25,325 nucleotides of DNA from Methanomassiliicoccales archaeon UBA280. GTDB taxonomy: Archaea > Thermoplasmatota > Thermoplasmata > SG8-5. Below the pieces are notes generated by a model that saw only the letters and a list, made by a program, of their open reading frames with translations, was not told the origin of the DNA and ran no database searches. Positions 12,249 to 20,138 of this stretch are shown here, one piece after another; the stretch's first letter is position 1, and each line of letters starts with the position of its first letter. Both the position numbers and the translations under genes were made by a program. The stretch lies in contig DAKD01000034.1 in NCBI GenBank assembly GCA_002499085.1, positions 1 to 25,325 of the forward strand, in the 5' to 3' direction.

Positions 12249-14012
12249 TTAAACCACCGCCTCATCTTGTGCTGAGCTATATAACCCAGCTATATCTCCA
12301 ATAACAACACAATTGAACACTATTGTAAGAATACCAAGAAAACTCCCACATCCTTTTGCCCATTTCATTTGTCGCAGTAGTTCCATACTCTGCGATGTTT
12401 GTCCTAATTTACCGATGTAGTTGATTACTGTTTGAGGTCGAGTTGCCCTCATTAAAAATTTCAATTGTGCAGTTGCGGCTTCAGAAGTGAATGATATTGC
12501 TTTTTCAATAGTATCACTCTTACTATTTAACTGAGCAATTCCGTTTGCAGCAAATATAATACCCATGACCGAGCAAAAGATAGAGGTTGCAGAATTTCCG
12601 ATAGCTTCTGGTAACAAAAGGGTGATAGATGAGAAAAAGAAAGAGAACGCCAGAGAAATTAATGATTTATATAAATTTGCACCTGCTTCCAACTCACATG
12701 CCCACATGTAGAGTTCAAAACTCACTGCCATAGCGAGAATGAACAGTGTTATTGGGGTCCAAATTGAAAAGGTGTTTAGATTATTTTGTCCTTCATTAGA
12801 AAATATTTCATTAATACCTAAGAAAGCAAACAATCCTTCTATCGAGAAGCCTTTCGTAAACATCCCAATAATATTTGAATCTCCAATTAAGGACGAAATT
12901 GACCCAATAATTGGAACCAATGCTAACGGAGCAACAAGATCGGTCACGGAACTCATCAAAGCTGATGCACCCCCACTAAATATTGTAATAAGAGTTTCTA
13001 TTGTTGTAATTGTTACTCCAAGAGCTATAATACCAATTATCAACGTTGAAGAAATTAAGGTTGATAATTGAATAATACCTTCAATAATATCATCAAGTGA
13101 AGTGGCTGTTAACATTAAATTGATTGCATTGAATAACGATTGCGCCATAGATTTAAAGAAATTGATTATAGGTGTGAAGACGAGGTTGAACAACCCCTCA
13201 ACAACCCCATTAATAAATGAAACAAGCCAACTTACCGCGCTCTTCACCATCTCCCACGCCGCGGCGAACACCCCGCACACCGCGTTCCAGACATCCCCCA
13301 GGAAGTTCGTGAACGAGCCAAGTATCCCGGCCACTTCCTTCTCGTAATAGGCGGTATTGCTGGCCTGGTCCCAGACCGTGACGTTGATGTAATACTCGGC
13401 GATGACGTCCCCCCAGTAGTCGAGGTCGATTACCGCGTGATGGGCCTGGGCGTACTGCCCTCCCGTGCCGGAGAACTCGATGTACGTGTTCCTGTCTGTC
13501 ACGCCTATCCAACCGCTGTAAGGCGCCACATCCAGTATGTACGCGTCAATCTCGACCCAGGCATGCTCGCAGTGCGGGTAGCCCCAGCTCCAGCCCCAGG
13601 ATTCCTTGGTGTCCCAGATCACGTTCGTGATGACTGGCGGGATGTTCTCCTTGACGAAGGGGTTGAACTGGTTGGATAAATATTCGGTGGCGTTAAACTG
13701 GGGCGGGGTGCCGGGGCCCAGTGGCTGGCAGCCGAACAGCTCCGGGCAGGGCTGCGCCGGCGCGTAACCGCCGGCGTCGGAGTAGTGGATGGCGTGGTAA
13801 TCAACGAGCGTGGGCGCGTTGTCCAAGGGGTTGGGGATGTCGAAGGGGGTGAAAAGGGCGGTATCGGGGACTCCAAAATACGCGCTGGATTCTTCCTCCT
13901 TCCATACCCGCTTTGTAACCACCTTCCGGCGCGGGAATCGGGTTGAACGGCGGTTGTTCGGAAAGCTGGGCTGGACTATAATCCTGGTTCTGTGAACGCT
14001 CTTCCCTGACAT
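12249..14012 (-). CDS. Chimeric large membrane protein: GC-rich N-terminal half, AT-rich C-terminal half
   Basis: The 587-residue protein begins with a basic arm, then a Pro/Asn-rich stretch. A beta-sandwich-like domain follows at about residues 125-225 (PPVITNVIWDTKESWGW through EYYINVTVWDQASNTAYY), resembling extracellular Ig-like repeats of archaeal surface proteins. Residues 230-300 are amphipathic helices (DVWNAVCGVFAAAWEMVK). From about 300 to the end there are several long hydrophobic helices. No signal peptide is evident, so the N-terminus may be truncated compared with its ancestor. Composition changes abruptly near 13235 (about residue 259) from host-like GC-rich to AT-rich without breaking the frame. 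The ATG at 14012 lies about 29 bases from a TCATATACC box. No known family is recognised with confidence. Confidence 0.7.
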   Translation of the reverse strand: MSGKSVHRTRIIVQPSFPNNRRSTRFPRRKVVTKRVWKEEESSAYFGVPDTALFTPFDIPNPLDNAPTLVDYHAIHYSDAGGYAPAQPCPELFGCQPLGPGTPPQFNATEYLSNQFNPFVKENIPPVITNVIWDTKESWGWSWGYPHCEHAWVEIDAYILDVAPYSGWIGVTDRNTYIEFSGTGGQYAQAHHAVIDLDYWGDVIAEYYINVTVWDQASNTAYYEKEVAGILGSFTNFLGDVWNAVCGVFAAAWEMVKSAVSWLVSFINGVVEGLFNLVFTPIINFFKSMAQSLFNAINLMLTATSLDDIIEGIIQLSTLISSTLIIGIIALGVTITTIETLITIFSGGASALMSSVTDLVAPLALVPIIGSISSLIGDSNIIGMFTKGFSIEGLFAFLGINEIFSNEGQNNLNTFSIWTPITLFILAMAVSFELYMWACELEAGANLYKSLISLAFSFFFSSITLLLPEAIGNSATSIFCSVMGIIFAANGIAQLNSKSDTIEKAISFTSEAATAQLKFLMRATRPQTVINYIGKLGQTSQSMELLRQMKWAKGCGSFLGILTIVFNCVVIGDIAGLYSSAQDEAVV

Positions 14013-14049
14013 TATCTCGGGTGGAAAAGGGGGTATAGGTATATGAGAG

Positions 14050-14512
14050 TTATGGAATTCGTTTATTCATCCTTGAGACTGTATCTTCCGAGCCGCCGAT
14101 TAACATGAGGAATTCCTCCGGGCTGAGAAAGTTGACTTTGCCCCGTATCTTCATCTGAGTCAGCCTGCGGTTCGTTGTCACGAAATATTCGGCTCCGCCC
14201 GCGAAATAACTGCAGATGTGCGGAAGGTCGTCCCTGTCAGCCACATCGTCCCTGACCTTATCCAGGAAATAGGACCATTCGGCCTTGCTCACGAACTCCC
14301 GGTTGGGCACGGTCAGCAGATAGGTCCTCACCAGGCCGACAGAGTCCTTGCCCTTCCGCTCCCTGAACCAATGCATCACCTCGTCGAACAGGTAATCGCT
14401 CTGGACGACCAGGATGTCACGTTCAAGTATCTCTGAGCACAGCGGCTGAGCCAGATTTACTGTCAAGAAGGCCGAAGATGTATATGTTGGTGTCAAGATA
14501 GATGCTTAGCAT
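14050..14512 (-). pseudogene. vapC: VapC-like PIN-domain toxin, frameshifted
   Basis: Reading from the ATG at 14512 gives MLSIYLDTNIYIFGLLDSKS, the PIN-domain start with the catalytic Asp of LDTN. This frame ends at a TGA near 14425. The rest of the domain continues in another frame from about 14440 to 14050: SEILERDILVVQSDYLFDEV and later DRDDLPHICSYFAGGAEYFV followed by TTNRRL, the classic C-terminal acidic cluster of PIN nucleases. Joining the two needs removal of one base around 14431-14443. The family cuts RNA, often tRNA. The start overlaps the antitoxin gene by 20 bases, the usual vapBC layout. It may be a genuine inactivation, a sequencing error or a frameshift site. Confidence 0.75.
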
Positions 14513-14753
14513 AGTCTTCCCACAGTTCTTTGCGTATCTTCTTGATATCCTTCTGGATCTTCTCGACATCCTTCCCGGTAAGCTCCTTGTTCATGCTCTC
14601 GTGGAACTCCTTGAGTATCATCTCGTTGATGGTTTTCTTTACCGCATAGCGGATGAACTCGCTCTTGCTCTTGAAATCGCCCATCTCCACGAAATGCTCC
14701 AGCATGGCTGCGTCCTTGGACGGCAGCCTGATGCTCGTGATATCCGTCGCCAT
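14493..14753 (-). CDS. vapB: Ribbon-helix-helix antitoxin (VapB/CopG-like)
   Basis: The 86-residue protein begins MATDITSIRLPSK and has a ribbon-helix-helix pattern (beta strand ITSIRLP, then two helices ending in SKSEFIRYAVKKTIN) that would bind the operon's own operator. The C-terminal half is highly charged and helical (KDVEKIQKDIKKIRKELWED) and would wrap the toxin. The gene overlaps the downstream PIN-toxin gene by 20 bases. ATG at 14753 is preferred over the adjacent GTG at 14756. An AT-rich AAATATTATG box lies about 33 bases upstream. Confidence 0.78.
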   Translation of the reverse strand: MATDITSIRLPSKDAAMLEHFVEMGDFKSKSEFIRYAVKKTINEMILKEFHESMNKELTGKDVEKIQKDIKKIRKELWEDYAKHLS

Positions 14754-14756
14754 CAC

Positions 14757-14962
14757 ATCACCTGTATTACAATATGACTACATAATATTTAATCTTTGCC
14801 TATGATTTCAGTTCTGAAATGCTACCAGTCCCTCCTGCGAAGGAGGAGGACCACGCGCGGGATGGGGCCGGGATGGTCGCCATAGCCTTGCGAGGTTGAC
14901 CATGGGGTGGAAGACGCCGCTGGGAAATGATGTCATCTCAACTTCGGCGCCGGCTTTTTCCG
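14757..14962. other. Intergenic region with palindromes
   Basis: This stretch contains an ATTTCAG/CTGAAAT palindrome (14805-14820, 2-nt spacer), a CCTCCT-GCGA-AGGAGG stem with a GNRA-type tetraloop (14831-14846) and the right copy of the island repeat. No gene is seen. Confidence 0.6.
14834..14913 (+). repeat. About 80-bp imperfect direct repeat, right copy of the island
   Basis: This copy matches 11569-11650 in the same orientation and encloses 3.2 kb holding the AT-rich membrane-protein pair and the vapBC-like pair. It carries a one-base deletion and a TGA to TGG change relative to the left copy, so any small zinc-ribbon ORF is destroyed here. Confidence 0.85.
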
Positions 14963-15175
14963 TTAAATCTTCGCCGGACCAACTTTGATTATACCGTGCG
15001 GGCAGATCCTCACGCACTTCATGCAGCCGATGCACCTATCCTGGTCCACAGGCACAGGTAAATTCCGGCCAAGCACGGCCGACCATTTCCAGACACCCTC
15101 GGGGCAGACATTTACGCAGCCGCCCAGCCTGTCGCATAGGGTGGGGTCTGTCATGCGCACGCCGAACAGCACCAT
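14963..15175 (-). CDS. Small ferredoxin-like 4Fe-4S protein
   Basis: The 70-residue protein has a canonical cluster site CIGCMKCVRICP in its second half. In the first half, CDRLGGCVNVCPEGVW is an incomplete variant with only three evident cysteines spaced C-x5-C-x3-CP. It therefore probably holds one standard 4Fe-4S cluster and perhaps a second unusual one. It starts 8 bases after the NusA stop with a GGGGAG ribosome site, so it is the last gene of the RNA polymerase operon, where archaea more often continue with ribosomal protein S12 and S7 genes. A metabolic partner cannot be named. Confidence 0.8.
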   Translation of the reverse strand: MVLFGVRMTDPTLCDRLGGCVNVCPEGVWKWSAVLGRNLPVPVDQDRCIGCMKCVRICPHGIIKVGPAKI

Positions 15176-15183
15176 GATCTCCC

Positions 15184-15609
15184 CTACGCCACGCTCACGC
15201 TCTGTATGTTGTGATGCCTGGATATGATGTCCCTGAATATCTTGAGGTTCCGGCCCTGCTTGCCAATTGCCTTGGCCTTCAGCGCGGGGTTCACTTTCAC
15301 AGTCGCGTGTATCTGCTCGCCCCTGGCTTCCAGCTCGACGCTCTCCACCTCGTAGGGGTGGAAGACGCTTCTCACGAACTGCTGCGGGTCGTCCGAGTAC
15401 TCGATGATCTGGATCGTTTTGTTGAGAGACTTCCTGAGCCTGGAAACGTTCTCGCCGTCCTTTCCCACGGCCTTGGTTATCCAGCCGTTGTCCACCATGA
15501 AGATTATCTTGTCCTCCATGGGCACGCAGTCCCTGACTCGTGCATGCGTGACCTTCTCGAAGAAGCTGATGTGCATCAGCGTTTCGTTGTCCAGTCTGAC
15601 TTCTGCCAT
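15184..15609 (-). CDS. nusA: Archaeal NusA-like transcription factor (two KH domains)
   Basis: The 141-residue protein consists of two KH RNA-binding domains and lacks the S1 and N-terminal polymerase-binding parts of bacterial NusA, as is normal in archaea. The GxxG-type loops are seen as VGKDGENVSRLRKSL in the first domain and IGKQGRNLKIFRDII in the second. It lies in the conserved place after rpoA2 and L30e, 8 bases after the L30e stop. It is expected to bind nascent RNA during elongation or termination. Confidence 0.93.
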   Translation of the reverse strand: MAEVRLDNETLMHISFFEKVTHARVRDCVPMEDKIIFMVDNGWITKAVGKDGENVSRLRKSLNKTIQIIEYSDDPQQFVRSVFHPYEVESVELEARGEQIHATVKVNPALKAKAIGKQGRNLKIFRDIISRHHNIQSVSVA

Positions 15610-15617
15610 CCTAATAC

Positions 15618-15890
15618 CTACTTGCTGAGTATCTGAGACTCGCCCGGGGCGATTATCGTGACCACGGATACCGAGAAGGGTTTGCCGCAGACCGCGCCGA
15701 GCTCCCTGTTGCTTCCCGGGAATTCCATGACCGGTATTGTATTCTGCTCCCTCAGGCCCTTGTCCGGACAGTTGGAGGCTATGACAATGAGCTTGCCTTT
15801 CTTAGCCTCGATCGCTTTCTTTGCCTGTGAGATGCCAAACTGCACCTCGCCTGTCTTTGTCGCTGTCCTCAATGCTCTGTTCAGGTCCAT
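15618..15890 (-). CDS. rpl30e: Ribosomal protein L30e
   Basis: The 90-residue protein MDLNRALRTATKTGEVQFGI continues through KLIVIASNCP and the GAVCGKPFSVSVVTI core of the L7Ae/L30e family, which binds kink-turn RNA in the large subunit. The length and the position between rpoA2 and nusA are those found across archaea. The ATG lies one base after the rpoA2 stop (TGAAATG), with a GAGGG ribosome site. Confidence 0.95.
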   Translation of the reverse strand: MDLNRALRTATKTGEVQFGISQAKKAIEAKKGKLIVIASNCPDKGLREQNTIPVMEFPGSNRELGAVCGKPFSVSVVTIIAPGESQILSK

Positions 15891-15891
15891 T

Positions 15892-17361
15892 TCAATCCCT
15901 CTTCTTCTTTGCTGCTGCCGGCGAGTAAATAAGGTTAACCGCGCCGGTTCCGACAGTAACTGGCTGTCCGACTATGATGTTCTCGGCCACGCCGTCCAGG
16001 TGGTCAGTTTCACCTGTTATTCCGGCCTTGAGAAGATGCGTCGACGTTATCTCGAACGCGGCCCTCGCCAGCACGCTGGATTTTCTTCCGGAAATCCCGT
16101 GCCTGCCGATGGCCTTGACATCGCCGTCGTTGGACATCATGTCCGCAACCAGCATTATGTGGCGCTTGTCCACTGTGAGGCCCTGCTCGTCAAGTGTGTG
16201 CGCGGCCTCGTCTATTATCGATTTCCTCGCAGCCTCGATCCCGAGAACCTGAGATATCTCGATTATGCTGTTCGTGGTCGTCCTCTTGGGGTCAACATCA
16301 TCATGCTCGAGCATCTTGGCCAGGTTGGAGCCCTCGGTGTACACGACGAATTCGTCGTCCACCTTCTTTATCACGGCCTTCTTGATGCCCTCGATGCCCC
16401 TGATGCGGCACTCCCTGACAATCTCGAAAACCTGCTGCAGCTTCCTGAATGTGGCTGTTTCCGGCTTGATGGTTATGTTGTCCCCATCGCGTTCAACAAC
16501 GGCCTTGAGGCGCCTCTCCTTCTTCAGGGCCATGACGACATTGTCCATGCTCATGCCCTTTTCCTGGAGCTTCTTCTTGTTGAGGATTATGACTATCTTC
16601 ATTCCATCCACATCGGTGTTGACGTCTGCTATGTCCAGCATGCCCGTTTCTTCCAGGGTCGAGGCCACTTTCTTGGCATGGGTGGCATCGTCCTTGCCGT
16701 CCTTCAGGTAGACAGTCATCATGGGCGTGCTGGGTATGCGCCTTGCGTCCACGATCTCGATGAGACGCGGCAGCCCCAAAGTGACGCTGATTTCAGCCAC
16801 ACCTGCATAGTGGAAAGTCCTCATGGTCATCTGCGTTCCCGGCTCGCCTATCGACTGTGCGGAAACGATTCCGATCGATTCGTTCGGATCTATCGTGTGA
16901 ATGTCGTACTGCTCGACAACCATGTCTATGACCTTCTCCAGGTCCTTGGCCTTGAGCTTCAGGTTGCCCTGGTACTGCGCAAGTTCCTCGATTATCTTCC
17001 TGGGGAGGGTGTAACCCTTCTTCCCCAGCACTTCGGCGATCTTCTTCTCGCCGGCAGTGAGGTCCTTCACCTTCTTCGGTATGACCAGGTCTGTGCGCCT
17101 CACTTTGGGCTTCTTCTCCTCCTTCTCCCTGGGAGCGGCCTTGGGCTTCGCCACCGGCTGGATCTCGCCGAGGCGTATCTTCTTGGCGCCTATCTTGTTG
17201 AGCAGGTCCTGGGCATCCTCTTCGGAGACATACCTGCAGATTATCTCGAACGGGGTCTTCTTCAGGTCGCCTATCTTGAAATTGGCGTTGGCTATGGCTT
17301 CCGAGACCTTCGCGCTCACGCCGCGCCTTATCAGTGCGTTGACCGTGTCCTTCCTTGCCAT
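15892..17361 (-). CDS. rpoA2: DNA-directed RNA polymerase subunit A'' with N-terminal extension
   Basis: This is the C-terminal part of the largest polymerase subunit. ESIGIVSAQSIGEPGTQMTM followed by RTFHYAGVA, from residue 161, holds the bridge-helix end and trigger loop. The rest, with GRKSSVLARAAFEIT near the C-terminus, is standard. The total of 489 residues is about 90-100 longer than most archaeal A'' subunits. The extra part is at the N-terminus: residues 1-65 look like helix-hairpin-helix repeats (TVNALIRRGVSAKVSEAIAN), joined by a lysine/proline-rich linker (66-95) to the A'' core. The ATG is two bases after the rpoA1 stop. The extension could bind DNA. Confidence 0.95.
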   Translation of the reverse strand: MARKDTVNALIRRGVSAKVSEAIANANFKIGDLKKTPFEIICRYVSEEDAQDLLNKIGAKKIRLGEIQPVAKPKAAPREKEEKKPKVRRTDLVIPKKVKDLTAGEKKIAEVLGKKGYTLPRKIIEELAQYQGNLKLKAKDLEKVIDMVVEQYDIHTIDPNESIGIVSAQSIGEPGTQMTMRTFHYAGVAEISVTLGLPRLIEIVDARRIPSTPMMTVYLKDGKDDATHAKKVASTLEETGMLDIADVNTDVDGMKIVIILNKKKLQEKGMSMDNVVMALKKERRLKAVVERDGDNITIKPETATFRKLQQVFEIVRECRIRGIEGIKKAVIKKVDDEFVVYTEGSNLAKMLEHDDVDPKRTTTNSIIEISQVLGIEAARKSIIDEAAHTLDEQGLTVDKRHIMLVADMMSNDGDVKAIGRHGISGRKSSVLARAAFEITSTHLLKAGITGETDHLDGVAENIIVGQPVTVGTGAVNLIYSPAAAKKKRD

Positions 17362-17363
17362 GT

Positions 17364-20138
17364 TTATGCCTCCTCGGTGTCTGTCTCGACTTCCTCAACC
17401 TCTTCGTCAGTCTCCATGTCCCTTTCCAGCGAGCCGTAGCTGGCAAGGTTGAGCTTTATGTCAAGGTCGATGTCGTCGCGGTCGCCGAGAACCTGGAAGA
17501 GTATGTCCTCTATGTCCACGGCCTTGCCGCCTATGCCCCTGGACGGATCTATGCCGTCGTCGCCGAACTTGAACTGGATTATCGTGCCCGCCGTGTTGCG
17601 GACGCTTCCGTCCTGCATGACCTTGAGGTCCTCGAGCGCGTTTATCAGCCTGCGCTGCATGTATCCGGACCTGGACGTTCTCACTGCCGTGTCAACCAAT
17701 CCTTCGCGGCCTCCCATGCTGTGGAAGAAGTATTCTGTCGGTGTGAGTCCGGACTTGTAACAGGATTTCACGAAGCCCTTGGCCTCGGCACCCAGGTCGC
17801 CTTTCTCGAAATGCGGGAGCGTGCGCTTGTTGTATCCCCTTGAAAGGCGCTCGCCCCTCACTGCCTGCTGGCCCACGCACCCTGCCATCTGGCTCAGGTT
17901 CAGCATCGAGCCCCTCGCGCCGCTCCTGGCCATCATGACGGCCGAGTTCTCGAGACCGAGATACTTGCTGGCAATCCTGCCTGCCTCGTCCCTTGCCTGG
18001 CCCAGAACGCGCATCGCCTCGACCTCGAGCGTCTCCTCGAGACCCCTTCCGGGCAGCACTTCAAGGGTTCCTTCGTGGTATGCGTCCACATAACCTCTGA
18101 CCTTTTTGGCGGCGTTCTCCAGCGACTCGCGTATCTGCATTTTCGCGTCCAGCGGTATGTCCTCGTCGTCTATGCTGGTGCTGAATCCGTGTATCATTAT
18201 CGAGCCGACCGCCATCTTGATTGCGAGTTCCAGGAATTTCTTCGCTTCGGTGGTTCCGAAGTCCCTGGCTATCTTGTCAAGGATGCGGCCCTTGAAGGCG
18301 CCGAGCGCCTTCTCGTCTATCGTGCCCTTGAGGAGCTTGCCGTTCTTGATGACCACGTAAGAGTCGAACTCGCAGTCCTCCTTCTTGCACACATCGCATT
18401 TCTCGCAGATCGACGACTTGTAGGAGATGTTCAGGCCTTCGGGGAGGCAAATGCTGAACAGGTCCTTGCCCGACCAGTATCTGATTCCGTCCCTTGTTTC
18501 GGCGGCCTCGGGCCATTCGATCCTGCCGAGCCTGTTGAGTATCAGAGCCGTTTGGTTCTGCGAGTACAGCGGGTTCATGTGAGTGAGCATGAACGAGCCG
18601 GTGATGTAGTCGTGAATGCCTCCGATGACAGGTCCGCCGAATCTCGGGGAGAGTATGTTCTCCTGGACCAGCATGAGAATTCTGGCCTCTGCGATTGCTT
18701 CGGGGCTCTGGATGACATGGAGGTTCATCTCGTCTCCGTCGAAATCCGCATTGTAGGGCGGGCAGACGCAGAGGTTGAACCTGAATGTCTTGCCCTTCAT
18801 AACCCGGATCTTGTGGGCCATCATCGACATCCTGTGAAGCGAGGGCTGCCTGTTGAACAGGACAATGTCCCCGTCCGTCATCTGGCGCTCCACGACGTTT
18901 CCCACAGCAAGGTTCTCGGCCACGGTCTCGGCGTTCTTGTCTGTGACCTTGATCCTTCGCCCGTCGTCCCTGATTACGTAGTTCACGCCGCACAGGTACT
19001 CGCCCTGCTCTGTTTTCGGTTCCGGGCCTCTCTTGATGATCTCCTTGACCACCTCGATGTTGAAGTTGGTTATGCGGATGGGTATCGTCAGTTCCCTGGC
19101 AGCGAACCAGGGGATTCCGACCTCGTTTATCGAGAGCATCGGGTCCGGCGAAATGACTGTCCTGGCGGAGAAATTCACTCTCTTACCTGACAGGTTGGAC
19201 CTGAAACGGCCCTCCTTGCCCTTGAGCCTCTGGACCAGCGTCTTGAGCGGGCGGCCTGAGCGGTGTCTCGCCGGCGGTATCCCGGATGTTTGGTTGTCGA
19301 AGTAAGTTGTCACGTGATACTGGAGCAGCTCCCAGAGGTCCTCCACTATAAGTTGCGGGGCTCCGGAGTCCCTGTTCTCCCTCAGCCTCTGGTTGATGCG
19401 AAGGACGTCAACAAGCTTGTGCGTGAGATCGTCCTCGGACCTGTCTCCCGAATCCAGAGTGATCGAGGGCCTGACAGTCACCGGCGGAACCGGCAGAACG
19501 TTCAGCACCATCCATTCCGGCCTGGAGACATCCGGGTTCAGCCCCAGCGGGACAAGGCTCTCGTTCGGGATTCTTTCCAGCCTCTCCCTGACTTCCTTGG
19601 GAGTGAGCTTATGCCCCTCCTCGCGGAACGTGGACGGCTTGTCCAGGGTGATCTTGAGCTGCTCCGCGTTGCAGTACGGGCACACTGTCCTTACCGAGGC
19701 GTTCTTTGCAGTATCCTTCATCAGCCTCTCGAATTCCGTGAGATCGCCGCCCAGGTCCTCCAGCATGTGGCGGAGATTCTCCTCCTCCTCTATCTGGCTG
19801 GACGTCAGCAGCACCTTGCCGCATTCCCGGCAGGTGGACTGGAGCAATCTCTTGATGTCCTTCACGAAACCAACGTGTATCACAGGCATGGCAAGCTCGA
19901 TGTGGCCGAAGTGCCCGGGGCATTCGTCGACCTTCTGGCCGCAGGTCTTGCACCTCAGTCCCGGTTCGATGACGCCCATGTGCATGTCCATCAGGCCCAT
20001 CTCGATGGGGAAGCCGTCGTCGTCGTAGGTATCGGCGGTGATTATCTTCACCGCGGACATCCTCCTGATCTCGTCCGGCGAAAGGTGCGCGAACATTATG
20101 CCGTGTATGCGCTTGTTCACTCCGCGTCTGCTGATCAT
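17364..20138 (-). CDS. rpoA1: DNA-directed RNA polymerase subunit A'
   Basis: This is the N-terminal part of the largest subunit, containing the catalytic magnesium loop NADFDGDEMNLHV at about residues 463-475. Zinc-binding segments include CKTCGQKVDECPGHFGH and CRECGKVLL with a later CPYC. The start is ATG at 20138 (MISRRGVNKRIHGIMFAHLS), which overlaps the rpoB stop as ATGA and follows a GGAGG ribosome site. The open frame continues upstream, but only as shadow of rpoB. The product is 924 residues. A cysteine-rich insert CEKCDVCKKEDCEFD lies before VVIKNGKLLKG. The last 20 residues are a strongly acidic tail (ETDEEVEEVETDTEEA). Confidence 0.97.
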   Translation of the reverse strand: MISRRGVNKRIHGIMFAHLSPDEIRRMSAVKIITADTYDDDGFPIEMGLMDMHMGVIEPGLRCKTCGQKVDECPGHFGHIELAMPVIHVGFVKDIKRLLQSTCRECGKVLLTSSQIEEEENLRHMLEDLGGDLTEFERLMKDTAKNASVRTVCPYCNAEQLKITLDKPSTFREEGHKLTPKEVRERLERIPNESLVPLGLNPDVSRPEWMVLNVLPVPPVTVRPSITLDSGDRSEDDLTHKLVDVLRINQRLRENRDSGAPQLIVEDLWELLQYHVTTYFDNQTSGIPPARHRSGRPLKTLVQRLKGKEGRFRSNLSGKRVNFSARTVISPDPMLSINEVGIPWFAARELTIPIRITNFNIEVVKEIIKRGPEPKTEQGEYLCGVNYVIRDDGRRIKVTDKNAETVAENLAVGNVVERQMTDGDIVLFNRQPSLHRMSMMAHKIRVMKGKTFRFNLCVCPPYNADFDGDEMNLHVIQSPEAIAEARILMLVQENILSPRFGGPVIGGIHDYITGSFMLTHMNPLYSQNQTALILNRLGRIEWPEAAETRDGIRYWSGKDLFSICLPEGLNISYKSSICEKCDVCKKEDCEFDSYVVIKNGKLLKGTIDEKALGAFKGRILDKIARDFGTTEAKKFLELAIKMAVGSIMIHGFSTSIDDEDIPLDAKMQIRESLENAAKKVRGYVDAYHEGTLEVLPGRGLEETLEVEAMRVLGQARDEAGRIASKYLGLENSAVMMARSGARGSMLNLSQMAGCVGQQAVRGERLSRGYNKRTLPHFEKGDLGAEAKGFVKSCYKSGLTPTEYFFHSMGGREGLVDTAVRTSRSGYMQRRLINALEDLKVMQDGSVRNTAGTIIQFKFGDDGIDPSRGIGGKAVDIEDILFQVLGDRDDIDLDIKLNLASYGSLERDMETDEEVEEVETDTEEA

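Noticed and set aside
15658..17439. 593-residue plus-strand ORF
   Set aside because: It is entirely antisense to L30e and rpoA2. GC-rich coding DNA with few stop codons on the opposite strand produces such shadows, and its product is low in sense (His, Val, Leu and Arg rich without domains).
18075..19190. 371-residue plus-strand ORF
   Set aside because: It is antisense to rpoA1, with no start signal and no domain pattern. It is a shadow ORF.
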